A stretch of DNA of 64,000 nucleotides from Elephas maximus indicus (Eukaryota; Chordata; Mammalia; Proboscidea; Elephantidae). This document shows positions 35,417-46,530 of the stretch, in pieces. The notes beneath the pieces were generated by a model, which saw nothing but the letters and a program-made list of their open reading frames with translations, made no database searches and was not told the DNA's origin. The stretch's first letter is position 1; each line of letters opens with the position of its first letter. Both the position numbers and the translations under genes were made by a program. The stretch spans positions 29,068,768-29,132,767 of the forward strand of contig NC_064831.1 in the NCBI RefSeq assembly GCF_024166365.1. Direction: 5' to 3'.

Positions 35417-36004
35417 TGGTTCGTCTAGTGCTGCTATAACAGAAATACCACAAGTGGATGGCTTTAACAAACAAAAGTTTATTCTCCGTCAGTCTTCCCC
35501 TGGACTAGAGCTTCTATGCACAGGAACCCCGGGTTCAATGGACATGTTCTGCTCCTGGCGCTTCTTTCTTGGTGGCATATGGTCCCCCTGTCTCTCCGCT
35601 TGCTTCTCTTTTATATCCCAGAAGAAACCAGCTCAAGACACAATCCAATCCCATAGATTGAGTCCTGCCAAAACCCTGGTGACATAGTGGTTAAGAGCTA
35701 CTGCTGCTAACCAAAAGGTCGGCAGTTTGACTCCACCAGGTGCTCCTTGGAAACTGTATGGGGCAGTTCTACTCTGTCCTATAGGGTTGCTATGAGTAGG
35801 AATCAACTCGACAGCAATGGGTTTGTTTTTTTGGCGGGGGGTCATCAACACAACTGCCACCCATCCCCCCTCACTAACATCATAGAGACAGTATTTACAA
35901 CACATCAGATGACAAAACCGTGCACAATCACACAATACCAGGGATCACGGCCCAGTCAAATTGATACACACATTTTTGAGGGAAAAAAAATTTAACCCAT
36001 GACA
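35417..36004 (-). repeat. LTR-like interspersed repeat nested in RTE copy 3
   Basis: Same family as 29733-30198 (gctataacagaaataccaca, gtggatggctttaacaa, ccaggga tcacggcccag). A SINE (35670-35832) is inserted in its middle. It ends aacccatgaca. No clean TSD could be read. Confidence 0.62.
35670..35832 (+). repeat. AfroSINE, short form
   Basis: Complete head (aaaccctggtgacatagtgg), body (ggcagttctactctgtccta), tail (gaatcaactcgacagcaatg). Nested two levels deep: SINE in LTR-like element in RTE. Confidence 0.92.
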
Positions 36005-36014
36005 TGAGGCAATT

Positions 36015-36185
36015 GGAAACCCCGGTGGTATAGTGGTTAAGTGCTATGGCTGCTAACCAAAGGGTCGGCAGTTCAAATCTACCAGGTGCTCCTTAGAAAC
36101 TCTATGGGGCAGTTCTACTCTGTCCTATAGGGTCACTGTGAGTCGGAATCAACTCGAAGGCACTGGAATTGGTTTGTTTTGGTTT
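36015..36185 (+). repeat. AfroSINE, short form, in RTE copy 3
   Basis: Complete, from ggaaaccccggtggtatagt to the tail gtgagtcggaatcaactcga. Perfect 11-bp TSD atgaggcaatt at 36004-36014 and 36186-36196. Confidence 0.94.
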
Positions 36186-37569
36186 ATGAGGCAATTTAAA
36201 AATACTGTGGTATTTATGGGTCAGGCACAGCTTAGTCTTTAAAGTGACATCTTTGCCTTTTAACACTTTAAAGAGGTCTTTTGCAGCCTGTTTGCCCAAT
36301 GCAATACGTCTTTTGATTTCTTGACTGCTCCTGCCATGGGCGTTGATTGTAGATCCAAGAAAAATGAAATCCTTAGCAACTTCAATCTTGTCTCCATTTA
36401 TCATGATGTTGCTTATTGGTCCAGTTGTGAGGGTTTTTATTTTCTTTTTGTTGAGGTGTAATCCATACTGAAGGCTGTAGTCATTGATCTTCATCAGTAA
36501 GTGCTTCAAATCCTCTTCACTTTCAGCAAACAAGGTTATGACATCTCCAAATTATAGGTTATTTATGGGTCTTCTTCCAATCCTGATGCCACATACTTCT
36601 TCATATATTGCATTTTCTCATATTATTTGCTCAGTATACAGATTGAATAAGTATAGTGAAAGGATATAACCCTGATACACACCTTTCCTGATTTTAAACC
36701 ATGCAGAATTCCCTTTTTCTGTTCCAATGACTGCCTCTTAGTCTATGTACACGTTCCACATGAGCACAATTAAGTGTTCTGGAATTCCCATTCTTTGAAA
36801 TGTTATCCATAATTTGTTACTATCCACACAGTCGAATGCCTTTGCATAGTTAACAAAACACAGGTAAACATCCTTCTGGTATTCTCTGCTTTCAGCCAAG
36901 ATCCATCTGATGTCACAATGAAATCCCTATCCCACCTCCTTTTTTGAATCCAGCTTGAAATTCTGGCAGATCCCTGTTGATGTACTGCTGCAACCATTTT
37001 TGACTTATCTTCAGCAAAATTTTACTTGCATGTGATATTAATGATATTGTTTGATAATTTCAGCATTCTGTTGGATCACCTTTCTTTGAAATGGGCACAA
37101 GTATAGATCTCTTCCAGTCAGTTTGCCAAGTAGCTATCTTTCAAATTTCTTGGCATAGATGAGTGAATGCTTCTAGCATTGCATCCGTTTGTTGGTATTC
37201 TGTCAATTCCTGGAGACTTGTCTTTCTTCAGTGCCTTCAGTGCAGCTTGGACTTCTTCCTTCAATACCATCAGTTCTTGATCACATGCTACCTCCTGAAA
37301 TGGTTGAATGTCAACCACTTATTTTTGGTAGTGTGGCTCTGTGTATTCCTTCCATCTTCTTTTGATACTTCCTTTGTCTTTCGATATTTTTCCCATAGAA
37401 CCCTTCAGTATCACAACTCAATGCTTGAATTTTTCTTCAATTCTTTTAGCTTGAGAAATGCTGAATGTGTTCTTCGCTTTTGTTTTCTAACTCCAGGCCT
37501 TTGCTCATTTCACTGTAATACTTTACTTTGTCTTCTCAAGCCGCCCTTTGAAATGAAACACATGTCTAT

Positions 37570-38014
37570 AAAAAAAAAAAAACAAGCATTAAATCAAAAG
37601 ACCAAGTACAGGAAATTGTTTTCATGTGTTGCCTGTGTTTTAAAATTATGAATAAGAAGGATCTTTGAAATTAATGTTATCGTAATACTTTATGTCTCAG
37701 TTTGAAGAATTGCCCATTCTTCACCCACTCTTCTTGATGCAATCTCTATTCTTACTCTCAGGTAAATATTATGGCTCATGTGGTTTGCATTTGGCAAATG
37801 GTATCTGAATAGCTTTTTTATATGAAGCGGAAAGTGAAGAATATTTATGTGTGTGTTCTTCCAATAAATATAATTATAACCAGATACAAAATCTGAAGTG
37901 CTACTACAAGTTTTAGCTGCCTATCCCAATTTCTCAATGAAAGTAGGAAGCTCCAGGAACTATACTCTGGAAGTGCCATGTGTATTCTAAGAAGAAGAAA
38001 GAATAGGAACACTG
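37570..38014. other. unassigned spacer between two RTE copies
   Basis: AT-rich with a short A-tract at 37569-37582, then no recognisable repeat. It separates RTE copy 3 (complete 3' end) from RTE copy 4 (no 3' end). Confidence 0.4.
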
Positions 38015-39857
38015 GCTGTTGGTCGGTCAGGTAGCTGTCTTCCAAATTTCTTGGCATAGATGAATGAGTGCTTCCAGCACTGCATCCATTTGTTGAAACA
38101 TCTCAATTGGTATTCTGTCAATTCCTGGAGACTTGTTTTTTGCCAGTGCCTTTAGTGCAGCTTGGACTTCTTCTTTCAGTACCATCAGTTCTGGATCACA
38201 TGCTACCTCCTGAAATGGTTGAATGTCTACCAATTCTTTTTCTTACAGTGACTGTGTATTCCTTTCATCTTCTTTTGATGTTTTCTGTGTCATTTAATGT
38301 TTTCCCCATAGAATCCCTCAGTGTTGCCACTTGAGGCTTGAATTTTTTCTTCAGTTCTTTCAGCTTGACAAATGCTGAGCGTATTCTTCCCTTCTGGTTT
38401 TCTATCTCCAGTTCTTTGCATATTTCATTCTAATGCTTTACTTTGTCTTCTTGAGTGGCCCTTTGAACTCTTCCGTTCAGCTCTCTTGCTTCATCATTTC
38501 TTCCTTTCATTTTAGCTATTCTACTTTCAAGAGCAAGTTCCAGAGTCTCTCGTGACATCCATTTTGGTCTTTTCTTTCTCCCCTATCTTTTTAATGACTT
38601 CTTGCTTTCTTCATGTGTGATGTCTTTGATGTCATTTTATGGCTCATCTGGTCTTCTGTCATTACTGTTCAATGGGTCAAATCTATTCTTGAGATGGTCT
38701 CTAAATTCAGGTGGGATATATTCAAGTCATACTTTGGCTCTCATGGACTTGTTCTAACTTAATTCAGCTTCAACTTGAACTTGCATACGAGCAATTGATG
38801 GTCTGTTCAACAGTCAGCTCCTGGTCTTGCTCTGGCTGATCATATTGAGCTTTTCCATTGTCTTTTTCCACAGATGTAGTCGATTTGATTCCTGTGTATT
38901 CCATCTGGCAAGGTCCATGTGGTTAATCGCTGTTTATGTTATTGAAAAAATTTACTTGCAACGAAATTGTTGGTCTTACAAAATTCTATTTATCTCCAGC
39001 ATCATTTCTGTCACTAAGGCTGTATTTTCCAACCACTATTCCCTCTTCTTCGCTTCCAGCTTTTACATTCCAGTCACCAGTAATTATCAATGCATCTTGA
39101 TTGCATGTTCAATCAATTTCAGACCGCAGAATTTTGTAGAAGTCTTCAATTTCTTCATCTTTGGCCTTAGTGGTTGGTGCGTAAATTTGAATAATATTCT
39201 ATCAACTGATCATCCTTGTAGGTGTATGGATATTATCCTATCACTGACAATGCTATACTTCAGAAGAGACCTTGAAATGTTCTTTTGCAATGCCATTCCT
39301 ATTCAGTTTGTCATTCCCAGCATAGTGGACCATATGACTGTCCTATTCAAAATGGCCAAGCCAGTCCATTTCAGCTCACTGATGCCTAGGATATTGATGT
39401 TTATATGTTCCATTTCATTTTTGGCAACTTCCAATTTTCCTAGATTCATATTTCATACATTCGACATTCCTATTCTTAATGGATGTTTGCAGCTATTTCT
39501 TCCCATTTTGAGTCATGCCACATCAACAAATGAAGATCCTGAAAGCTTGACTCCATTGTCAACTCCATAATGGTTGGCTCTACTTTGAGGAGGCAGGTCT
39601 TCCCCAGTTGTATCTTGAGTGCCTTCTAACCTCAGGGGCTCATCTTCCGGCACTATATCAGACAAGGTTTTTACTCTCTAATTTTTTTTTTTCAGAAGTA
39701 GACCCCCAAATCCTCCTTCCTAGTCTTTCTTACTCTGGAAAACCAGCTGAAACCTGTCCACCATAGGTGACCCTGCTGGTATTTGAAATACCAGTGGCTT
39801 AGCTTCCAGCATCACAGCAACATACAAGCCACCACATTATGACAGACTGACAGAAGC
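38015..39857 (-). mobile_element. RTE copy 4: 5' end present, 3' end missing
   Basis: It covers the complement of RTE from within the RT domain (tcaggtagctgtcttccaaa) through the endonuclease (cagctcactgatgcctagga) to the 5' end (ccaccacattatgacagact). The 3' 1.8 kb, including the tail, is absent. The segment 38020-38240 duplicates 37120-37340 of copy 3 (same RTE coordinates), so these are two separate copies. A 247-codon open frame on the plus strand (38827-39570) is antisense to the endonuclease and not a gene. Confidence 0.88.
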
Positions 39858-40607
39858 GGGGGTTGGTGTACATAATGGTTTTTAAAACTGTTTCAAGACC
39901 AGAAATGAATTTAAAAAACGTAAGATATATGTACATGAATAAGTATATTTAAAATATAAACCCTAAAAACTATAATACTACTAAAACCAATTTAAATTTG
40001 CATTGCTGTCTTCATTTGAGGAGGTGAAAGAGATTTTATTGGATTTTTCTCATAGCATTTTAAGAGAAGACAGATCAGTTTTAGAAGCAAATTTATTTTG
40101 AACTGAGCCTTTCAGTGTGTTTGCCACTACACCTCTACTAATCCATCAAATCCCAGTTAAATCAAAGAGAAGAAACACCCATGCTGTTCCTCAGATTTAA
40201 TTATAGTAAATAGGTACACAAAACCAAGCTCAGGACAAAGGGTCGTGTTGGCCTCAGGCCATCTGTAAATTACTTCCTATTCCTGTATAAATTCTGTTTC
40301 AAAATCTAGAATGATACTAATGAAAATATAATTCAGGCCCAAGTCAGATTAGCCCCAGTTACTTTGACTGACATACATGAGGATTCATAACCATCATATA
40401 GAACCAGGAGATGATCAGAAAATAAATAAGTAATGAAAGGTGAGGATTTTGTTCCTGTCATGGATGCTGTCTTCTTCTACCCAGATTTTCTCCATTTTTC
40501 TAGTAACATAGCCTACTCCCTTGGCCTGATGAGAAGACTGAAGACACAGACCGGACTAACCATAGTATCCTGCCCCTTATGGAAGTCAGGATGACAATTG
40601 ATGATCA
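39858..40607. other. unassigned sequence, no gene seen
   Basis: AT-rich. No repeat recognised. Confidence 0.35.
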
Positions 40608-40638
40608 AAACAAAAAAACCCAAACCCAGTGCCGTCGA
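40608..40638 (-). repeat. AfroSINE tail remnant
   Basis: Only aacccaaacccagtgccgtc (the complement of the SINE 3' tail) remains. The following cctatagggtg fits a deletion inside the SINE. Confidence 0.6.
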
Positions 40639-41837
40639 CCTATAGGGTGATCAGGTGGCCCAAACAGAGGCCTCTTCTGAAATTTTCCACCTGAGGTTGA
40701 TGGGACAGAACTTCTTTATTTTTTCAGTTGGTAGAGCTGTCGGGCTGAGCTGAGGGATGCCTACTGCCCATTGCATGAAAAAAGGCCATCCACATGTAAG
40801 ACAGGCACTTATAAATCCACAACACACATAAAATGCAGAGATGGCAAACAGAAAGAGAGTGTGCCTTGATAGCATTTTGGAACCCCTATTGAGTCATTTC
40901 TGAGGCCAAAACTACCCTTTTTGGTTTTGTAAATTCTCATTATTGTGTTAAAACTAGCTTGCATTAGATTTTTGTCACTTGAAACTAAAAGATGAATGCA
41001 ATTCCTAAAGTGAATATTTTCCTCCCACTCTGGCATGGGATGATACTTGGTTTCTGAAGATACTTTGGTTTTCTTCTGCCCTCTGTGATTTCACTTCTGC
41101 TATTGCTCAGACTCTGTTTTTTCAAACTGTTTTCCAACAAACCCTTAAAGGGTTTGCACTACCTTTGATAAATGGTCTGGAAGATTAACACTAATATATC
41201 TTTTACCATTGATACTGCATAAATCAATGTACCTAATCTACCTAAATTTCTGTATTTTCTACCTCATGGCACTTCATTTAACAAGCAAAGTAGGTTCAAT
41301 GGAATTCTACCACTCCAGGAGATATCTTTATTATTTAGTAAAAGAATGTGTATGGTTGGCATATAAAACAACTTCTAGCTTTCTTCCAGTACCCTATAAG
41401 AACTGGGTAAGAAAGAACAATAGGAGTAACAAAAATAGCATCTTCCAGTGTTTGTCAATAGTTGGGAGCCAATTATATGTTGGAAAGAGTACTTACCGAA
41501 TTTGGAATTAGAAAACCTCATAGACATATTTAGTTGTAAGTGAAACATAACTTCAATGATCTCAAGCAAGTTTAATAATCACTAGTGTAGTTGCAACTAA
41601 TACTTATCACATCATTGGCTAAGTCATACTTATGAAGAGATTTATCATGGAATCAGTCGTGGGAATACAACCATTTCTTATCTATTAAATTGTTTTAAAA
41701 AAAAGTTTAATTTTTTTTCCTAGCATCTTCCCAGCCTCTGTGCCACCTGAACTCTTGGTATATTGCTGGGAAGAGGGGTGATTATTATTAACTAAATACT
41801 GATCTTCCAAGTTCCTATAACAGAGTGTGAGAGAAGA
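40639..41837. other. unassigned sequence, no gene seen
   Basis: Several 60-100-codon frames (for example 41209-41511, +) have no known domain or coding signature. Confidence 0.35.
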
Positions 41838-41846
41838 CATAGTCAT

Positions 41847-42023
41847 CATGGAAGAAGCTGTTGCCATCGAGTTGATTTCGACTCATAGCTACCGTATAGG
41901 GCAGAGTAGAACTGCCTCAAGTACTACTTGGAGTAGAACTACTTCAAAGGAGTGGCTGATAGATTTGAACTACCAACCTTTAGATTAGCAGCCAAGCTCT
42001 TAATCACTTCATCACCAAGACTC
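41847..42023 (-). repeat. AfroSINE, antisense, with small internal duplication
   Basis: Tail (gctgttgccatcgagttgat) and head (cttaatcacttcatcaccaa) are present. The word gagtagaact occurs twice (41905 and 41931 areas), a short internal duplication. Perfect TSD catagtcat at 41838-41846 and 42024-42032. Confidence 0.88.
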
Positions 42024-42077
42024 CATAGTCATTATAAGGTGAAAATATTTACTAATCAGCTGACCATCAATAAGACT

Positions 42078-42386
42078 GTTGTTAGGTGCCGTCGAGTCGA
42101 TTTGACAGAGTAGAATTACTCCATAAGGTTTCCTAGGTTATATTTTTACTGTTATTGCTGTTGTGCTTTAATGAAAGTTTAGAGAGAAAATTAGTTTTTC
42201 ATTGAACAGAACTGCATGTGTTATTGTTTGTTTTATAGGCCTGCCTGATCTTTGGTCCTAGGTTTTTATGGAAGCTGATTGCCAGGTCTTTCTGCTATGG
42301 AGCTGCTGGGTGGGTTCACAACCCACCAACCTTTTGGTTAGAAACTAGGCACTTAGCCATTCATTGTACCACCAGGTTCCTTGTTC
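42078..42386 (-). repeat. AfroSINE, long form, split by an L1 fragment
   Basis: The tail (gttaggtgccgtcgagtcga) lies left of an insertion. The middle block (ggaagctgattgccaggtct) and head (gccattcattgtaccaccag) lie to its right. Confidence 0.8.
42140..42255 (-). mobile_element. very short L1 3'-end insertion inside a SINE
   Basis: About 116 bp of the L1 terminus complement (gttgtgctttaatgaaagtt) flanked by TSD tcctaggtt at 42131-42139 and 42256-42264. Severe 5' truncation. Confidence 0.72.
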
Positions 42387-42392
42387 ATTAAG

Positions 42393-42480
42393 ATTTGTTG
42401 TTGTTGTTGTGTGCCATTAAGTTAATTCCACTCATGTGATGGAGTAGAGCTGCCCCACAGAGTTTCTGAGGCTGTCACCA
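42393..42480 (-). repeat. AfroSINE fragment, antisense
   Basis: (gtt)n start, tgtgccattaagttaattcc and gagtagagctgccccacaga. The head side is lost. Confidence 0.72.
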
Positions 42481-45049
42481 CCAAGACATCCTCCCAGCTT
42501 CACACTAAAGTCTATCCTCCTCCCTCTGGTACTGATGTCTTTTCAATTGCAAATCTTGCAAATGGATGATTTTACAAAGGCGATTGAAGTCCTTTTGAAG
42601 AACTGCTGTAGTTACATGGAAAACTTAACAAATGAGGACCTAGAATGTTTAAATGCATTAGCAATTGACGCACATAAAATCAATAAAGATGATGTAATAT
42701 AGGGATGAAAATAAAATTATCTGAATATTAAAGTTATTATAGGTTCTCTGAAAAATTGAAGCTCTTGAATATTTCTGCAAAATAATCCCCTACATGACAT
42801 TATTCTCCTGCTGCAATGTCACTTGTCACCAAAAAGGCTGTTTTGATTCTTTGTTCTAAGAGTTACAATGCATATAAAATCATATAATAATATGAATGTT
42901 GTTCGTAATGAAAATTGCTTTCATAGTTTTAGTTTTATTTTTCAAGAATAATTCTCAAACAAACCTTACGTTCCCAATTTTCTTTGAAAAGTTGGTCTGT
43001 ACTTTAAATGGACTTATTTTAAGTGGTCTTCTCTTGGTACCTATCGCCCTTAGATAATGAGGACCTCTTTGCCCTTCTGACAGCCCTCATCACATTGTTT
43101 GTATGCATATGTGTCTTGAACCAAACCATGATCTCCTCAAAGGCAAATATTTTCATTTATTCATCTTTGATTCCCCTAATGCCTAGTTGAGTACTTGCTT
43201 ATATTGTTGGTGGAATAAATGAATCGATAACTGGACGAGTCTAGTAAGCATTGAACATCTGCCTTGTCAAGTGTTCAGGGATTTTCACTTAAGATTGATG
43301 TCCTGGGTCCTGGAGGTCTAAGCAGTCTATTTCTAGAGGAATAGAGCTGGACCAGATAATCTATTAAAGCACTTAAAATTTAAACATACCTAAACACTTT
43401 TGCATTTCCCTTCCTTTTGAAAACACAGTTTTAGGTGCATTTTAAATATAGGCAACCATCACTTCTCACGCACACACACAAAACAGGTTACCAAGATATC
43501 CAAAGGAGTTGATCACTCACAAAACCATCTGTTATCACTAATAAGGAGCAACTCTCCGAAAAGAAATGAAAAAGCATATCTTCCAAGAGTTCCAATACAT
43601 GCTTGAAAGTAGTCTATTGTTGATTTTAGGAGCCAGGGGCATGATCAACTGCTGCCAAGTCATCTTGGGAGAGTCCAGAAAGTGGCTAGGAAGCTAGCTG
43701 GAGTCGAAACTAGGTTGGCACCGGATGGGTTTGCAAATTCCATTCCCGATCCCACAGTTGCTGACATGCCTCTTTAATTCCCTTAATGGAAAGTAACCCT
43801 AAAGGGGGCCTTCTTTGCCTGGCTGGGAACTATATGGCTCAGACTAAACATATTAAATTCATTACAGCAAATTGGTCTTTGGCCCCTGGTTGCTGCAGGG
43901 CTACGGGGAGGACAAAAAGCCCTGCTGCTATCAGGACTCTGGAAATCTGCTGCTGGAGATCCAGATGGAGGTGGGGACAGATTTTCTGCAGATTTCAAAA
44001 ATGGGAGTCATTATCCAATTAGAACAGATTGATTTAATGGCTTAGAGGGATAATGTAATGTGCCCTAGGAGGGACCCACAAAAGGCTTTTGTGAGCTTAA
44101 GCAAGCACTATGTAAAAGCCCCCCTAGGGTTCCATGCAGGGTGTATAAGCCCTGCATTTGGAGACCTTCAAGTGCCACATGCAGGCCAGTACTAACAAGG
44201 ACACTTTACGCCACCTCTTTGCCTTAAGGAGAGAATGACGAGAGGTGACCTAATGCAATTCAATTTCCTGATCAACTAGTATATGCCATGGGCCCTGCTA
44301 GGCACAGGGCTACCGTGCCTTAAAAGTGCTCCAAGAGTTATCAAACAGGGTATATGAGTCAAAACTCCATCTAGATCTGTCCTGAGCAAGAGGAAATTCA
44401 ACTGAGATGAAGCATAAGAATTTAGGCAAAACAAACTCCTTAACTGTAAAGGTGACTGAACACTAAAACAGGCCACCACCAAAGTTTTTAAAACTTCACA
44501 CGAGGAGGCTTGCTTAGCAAGTCCATCTCTAATAATGTGTGTCTAGAATTTGGGTCTGCTCATAAAGCTTCCTGGAGCCCTTTTCAGCTTCTTGAATCTA
44601 AATCTGTTCAAGGAGTAAAATTTAACAAAAGAGTTCAGGGCTTGAATTGGAACTGTCATAGATTATGAATAAGGCACAATTTTAGGTAGAGCATTTTACC
44701 TGCAATGGGAGATGAACGAGTCCCAAGCTGCTTCCGCTCTAAAGGACTACGGCAAACCTTGGGCCTGGAAGCTGTATAACACGACATCTGTGACTCTATT
44801 AAACTTACCCATAATTTGCCTTTAACAAAGAGATTAGTTAAAGAGTAATACAAATTTAGAAACAAATGGAAATGGCACATATAATAGTTCAAAAGCTTAA
44901 GCTAACACCCTGGTTTGTGCCCTTTTAATATTGACGTAGTGCTTTAGGAGGTTAACACAAAAGGTCACAGGAAGGCTCCATAAAGTCCAGAGAGGAGATT
45001 GGAGAACTCCACTTTGGATCCTGTCTGGAGACATAGCTGAACCCAAAAG
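42481..45049. other. unassigned sequence, no gene seen
   Basis: About 2.6 kb without a named repeat. Overlapping frames at 43783-44022 occur on both strands in a moderately GC-rich patch and show no domain. A short CA-rich patch lies near 43470. Confidence 0.4.
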
Positions 45050-45140
45050 ATTACAGCCTAGGAAACCCTCTGGGGCAGTTCTACTCTGTCCTATAGTGTC
45101 GCTATGAGTCGGAATCAACTCGACCGTACACAACAGCAAC
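45050..45140 (+). repeat. AfroSINE 3' half
   Basis: tctggggcagttctactctg, atgagtcggaatcaactcga, then an RTE-like end (cacaacagcaac). The tRNA-like head is missing. Confidence 0.78.
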
Positions 45141-45520
45141 ATAATTCAATATACACTATTTACGTGGCCTGTCCTCATCAGTTACTGACAGTCACAGCTG
45201 AGCTACTTTCTGGTGAGTTGTTTTGTACGCTCCTCCACCCCTCCTTCCAAGAAAAAAAAAAAAAAAGCTTAAGTTAAAAACTTACCCATAAATGTCCTTA
45301 CAGCCAAGGTGAAAAGGACAACATAATCCCTTACATTACTCTTACTATTGGAAAGGAGTTAAATTAGTTTCTTAAAGCAGAAAAGACATTTTCCTAGAAC
45401 TAGATTCTAGAAGAAACTTCTTACATGGGGCTTTTTCCAGAAAACAATAAGTGATGTAATGAACAATCCTCAAATCATTTTTATATAGCACATTCAAAAG
45501 TGAATTTAAAGTGGTAGTGT
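45141..45520. other. unassigned sequence before L1 copy B
   Basis: Contains an A-tract at about 45252-45266. Nothing else recognised. Confidence 0.35.
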
Positions 45521-46457
45521 CTTAAAGCAACTTTTTTTTAAAATAATTTTTATTGAGCTTTAAGTGAATGTTTACAAATCAAGTCAGTCTGTCACATATA
45601 AGCTTATATACACCTTACTCCATACTCCCACTTACTCTCCCCCTAATGAGTCAGCCCACCCCCTCCTTCCAGTCTCTCCTTTCATGACAATTTTGCCAGT
45701 TTCTAACCCTCTCTACCCTCCTATCTCCCCTCCACAAAGGAGATGCCAACACACCTGATACAAGTAGCTCACTCTTCATCACCATCTCTCTCCAACCCAT
45801 TGTCCAGTCCCTTCCATGTCGGATGAGTTGTCTTCGGGAATGGTTCCTGTCCTGGGCCAACAGCAGGTTTGGGGACCATGACAGCCGGGATTCCTCTAGT
45901 CTCAGTCAGACCATTAAGTCTGGTCTTTTTATGAGAATTTGGGGTCTGCATCCCACTGATCTGCTGCTCCCTCAGGGTTTCTCTGTTATGCTCCCTGTCA
46001 GGGCAGTCATCGATTGTGGCCGGGCACCATCTAGTTCTTCTGGTCTCAGGATGATGTAAGTCTCTGGCTGATGTGGCCCTTTCTGTCTCTTGGGCTCATA
46101 GTTATTGTGTGACCTTGGTGTTCTTCATTCTCCTTTGATCCAGGTGGGTTGAGACCAATTGATGCATCTTAGATGGCCACTTGTTAGCATTTAGACCCCA
46201 GACGCCACATTTCAAAGTGAGATGCAGAATGCTTTCATAATAGTGTAATTTTGCCAATTGACTTAGAAGTCCCCTTAGAGCATGGTTCCCAAACCCCAGC
46301 CCTTGCTCCGCTGACCTTTGAAGCATCCAGTTTATCCTGGAAACTTCTTTGCTTTTGGTCCAGTCCAGTTGAGCTGACCTTCCCTGTATTGAGTATTGTC
46401 CTGCCCTTCACCTAAAGTAGTTCTTATCTGCTAACTAATCAGTAAAGAACCCGCTTC

Positions 46458-46480
46458 CACCCTCCCTCCCTCCCCCCCTC
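46458..46480 (-). other. G-rich tract in L1 copy B 3'UTR
   Basis: On the minus strand, consecutive runs of three or more G separated by one base, about 50 bp after ORF2. It fits the G3+N1-7 quadruplex pattern. Confidence 0.7.
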
Positions 46481-46530
46481 GTAACCACAAAAGTATGTGT
46501 TCTTCTCAGTTTATACTATTTCTCAAGATC

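Larger units (their letters stand above)
34992..37559 (-). mobile_element. 5'-truncated RTE copy 3 with two nested insertions
   Basis: The RTE tail is read first on the plus strand (ttgttcttgttgtgaggtgc), then the complement of the 3'UTR and RT domain up to gccctttgaaatgaa. A perfect TSD, acatgtctat, lies at 34982-34991 and 37560-37569. Interrupted at 35417-36004 (LTR-like) and 36015-36185 (SINE). The two RTE halves rejoin at catgcatatg / aggcaatt. The longest sense frame (36102-36533, minus) is a partial RT segment, so the copy is inactive. Confidence 0.92.

Noticed and set aside
29733..36004. Endogenous retrovirus with coding genes
   Set aside because: The LTR-like pieces are solo and carry no gag, pol or env text between them. 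The reverse-transcriptase motifs nearby belong to RTE and L1.
38827..39570. 247-codon open frame on the plus strand with several hydrophobic stretches
   Set aside because: It lies exactly antisense to the endonuclease part of RTE copy 4 and resembles no known membrane protein. It is a shadow of the RTE reading frame.
43783..44022. Overlapping frames of 71 and 78 codons
   Set aside because: Open on both strands, no similarity to known proteins, and no exon-like borders.
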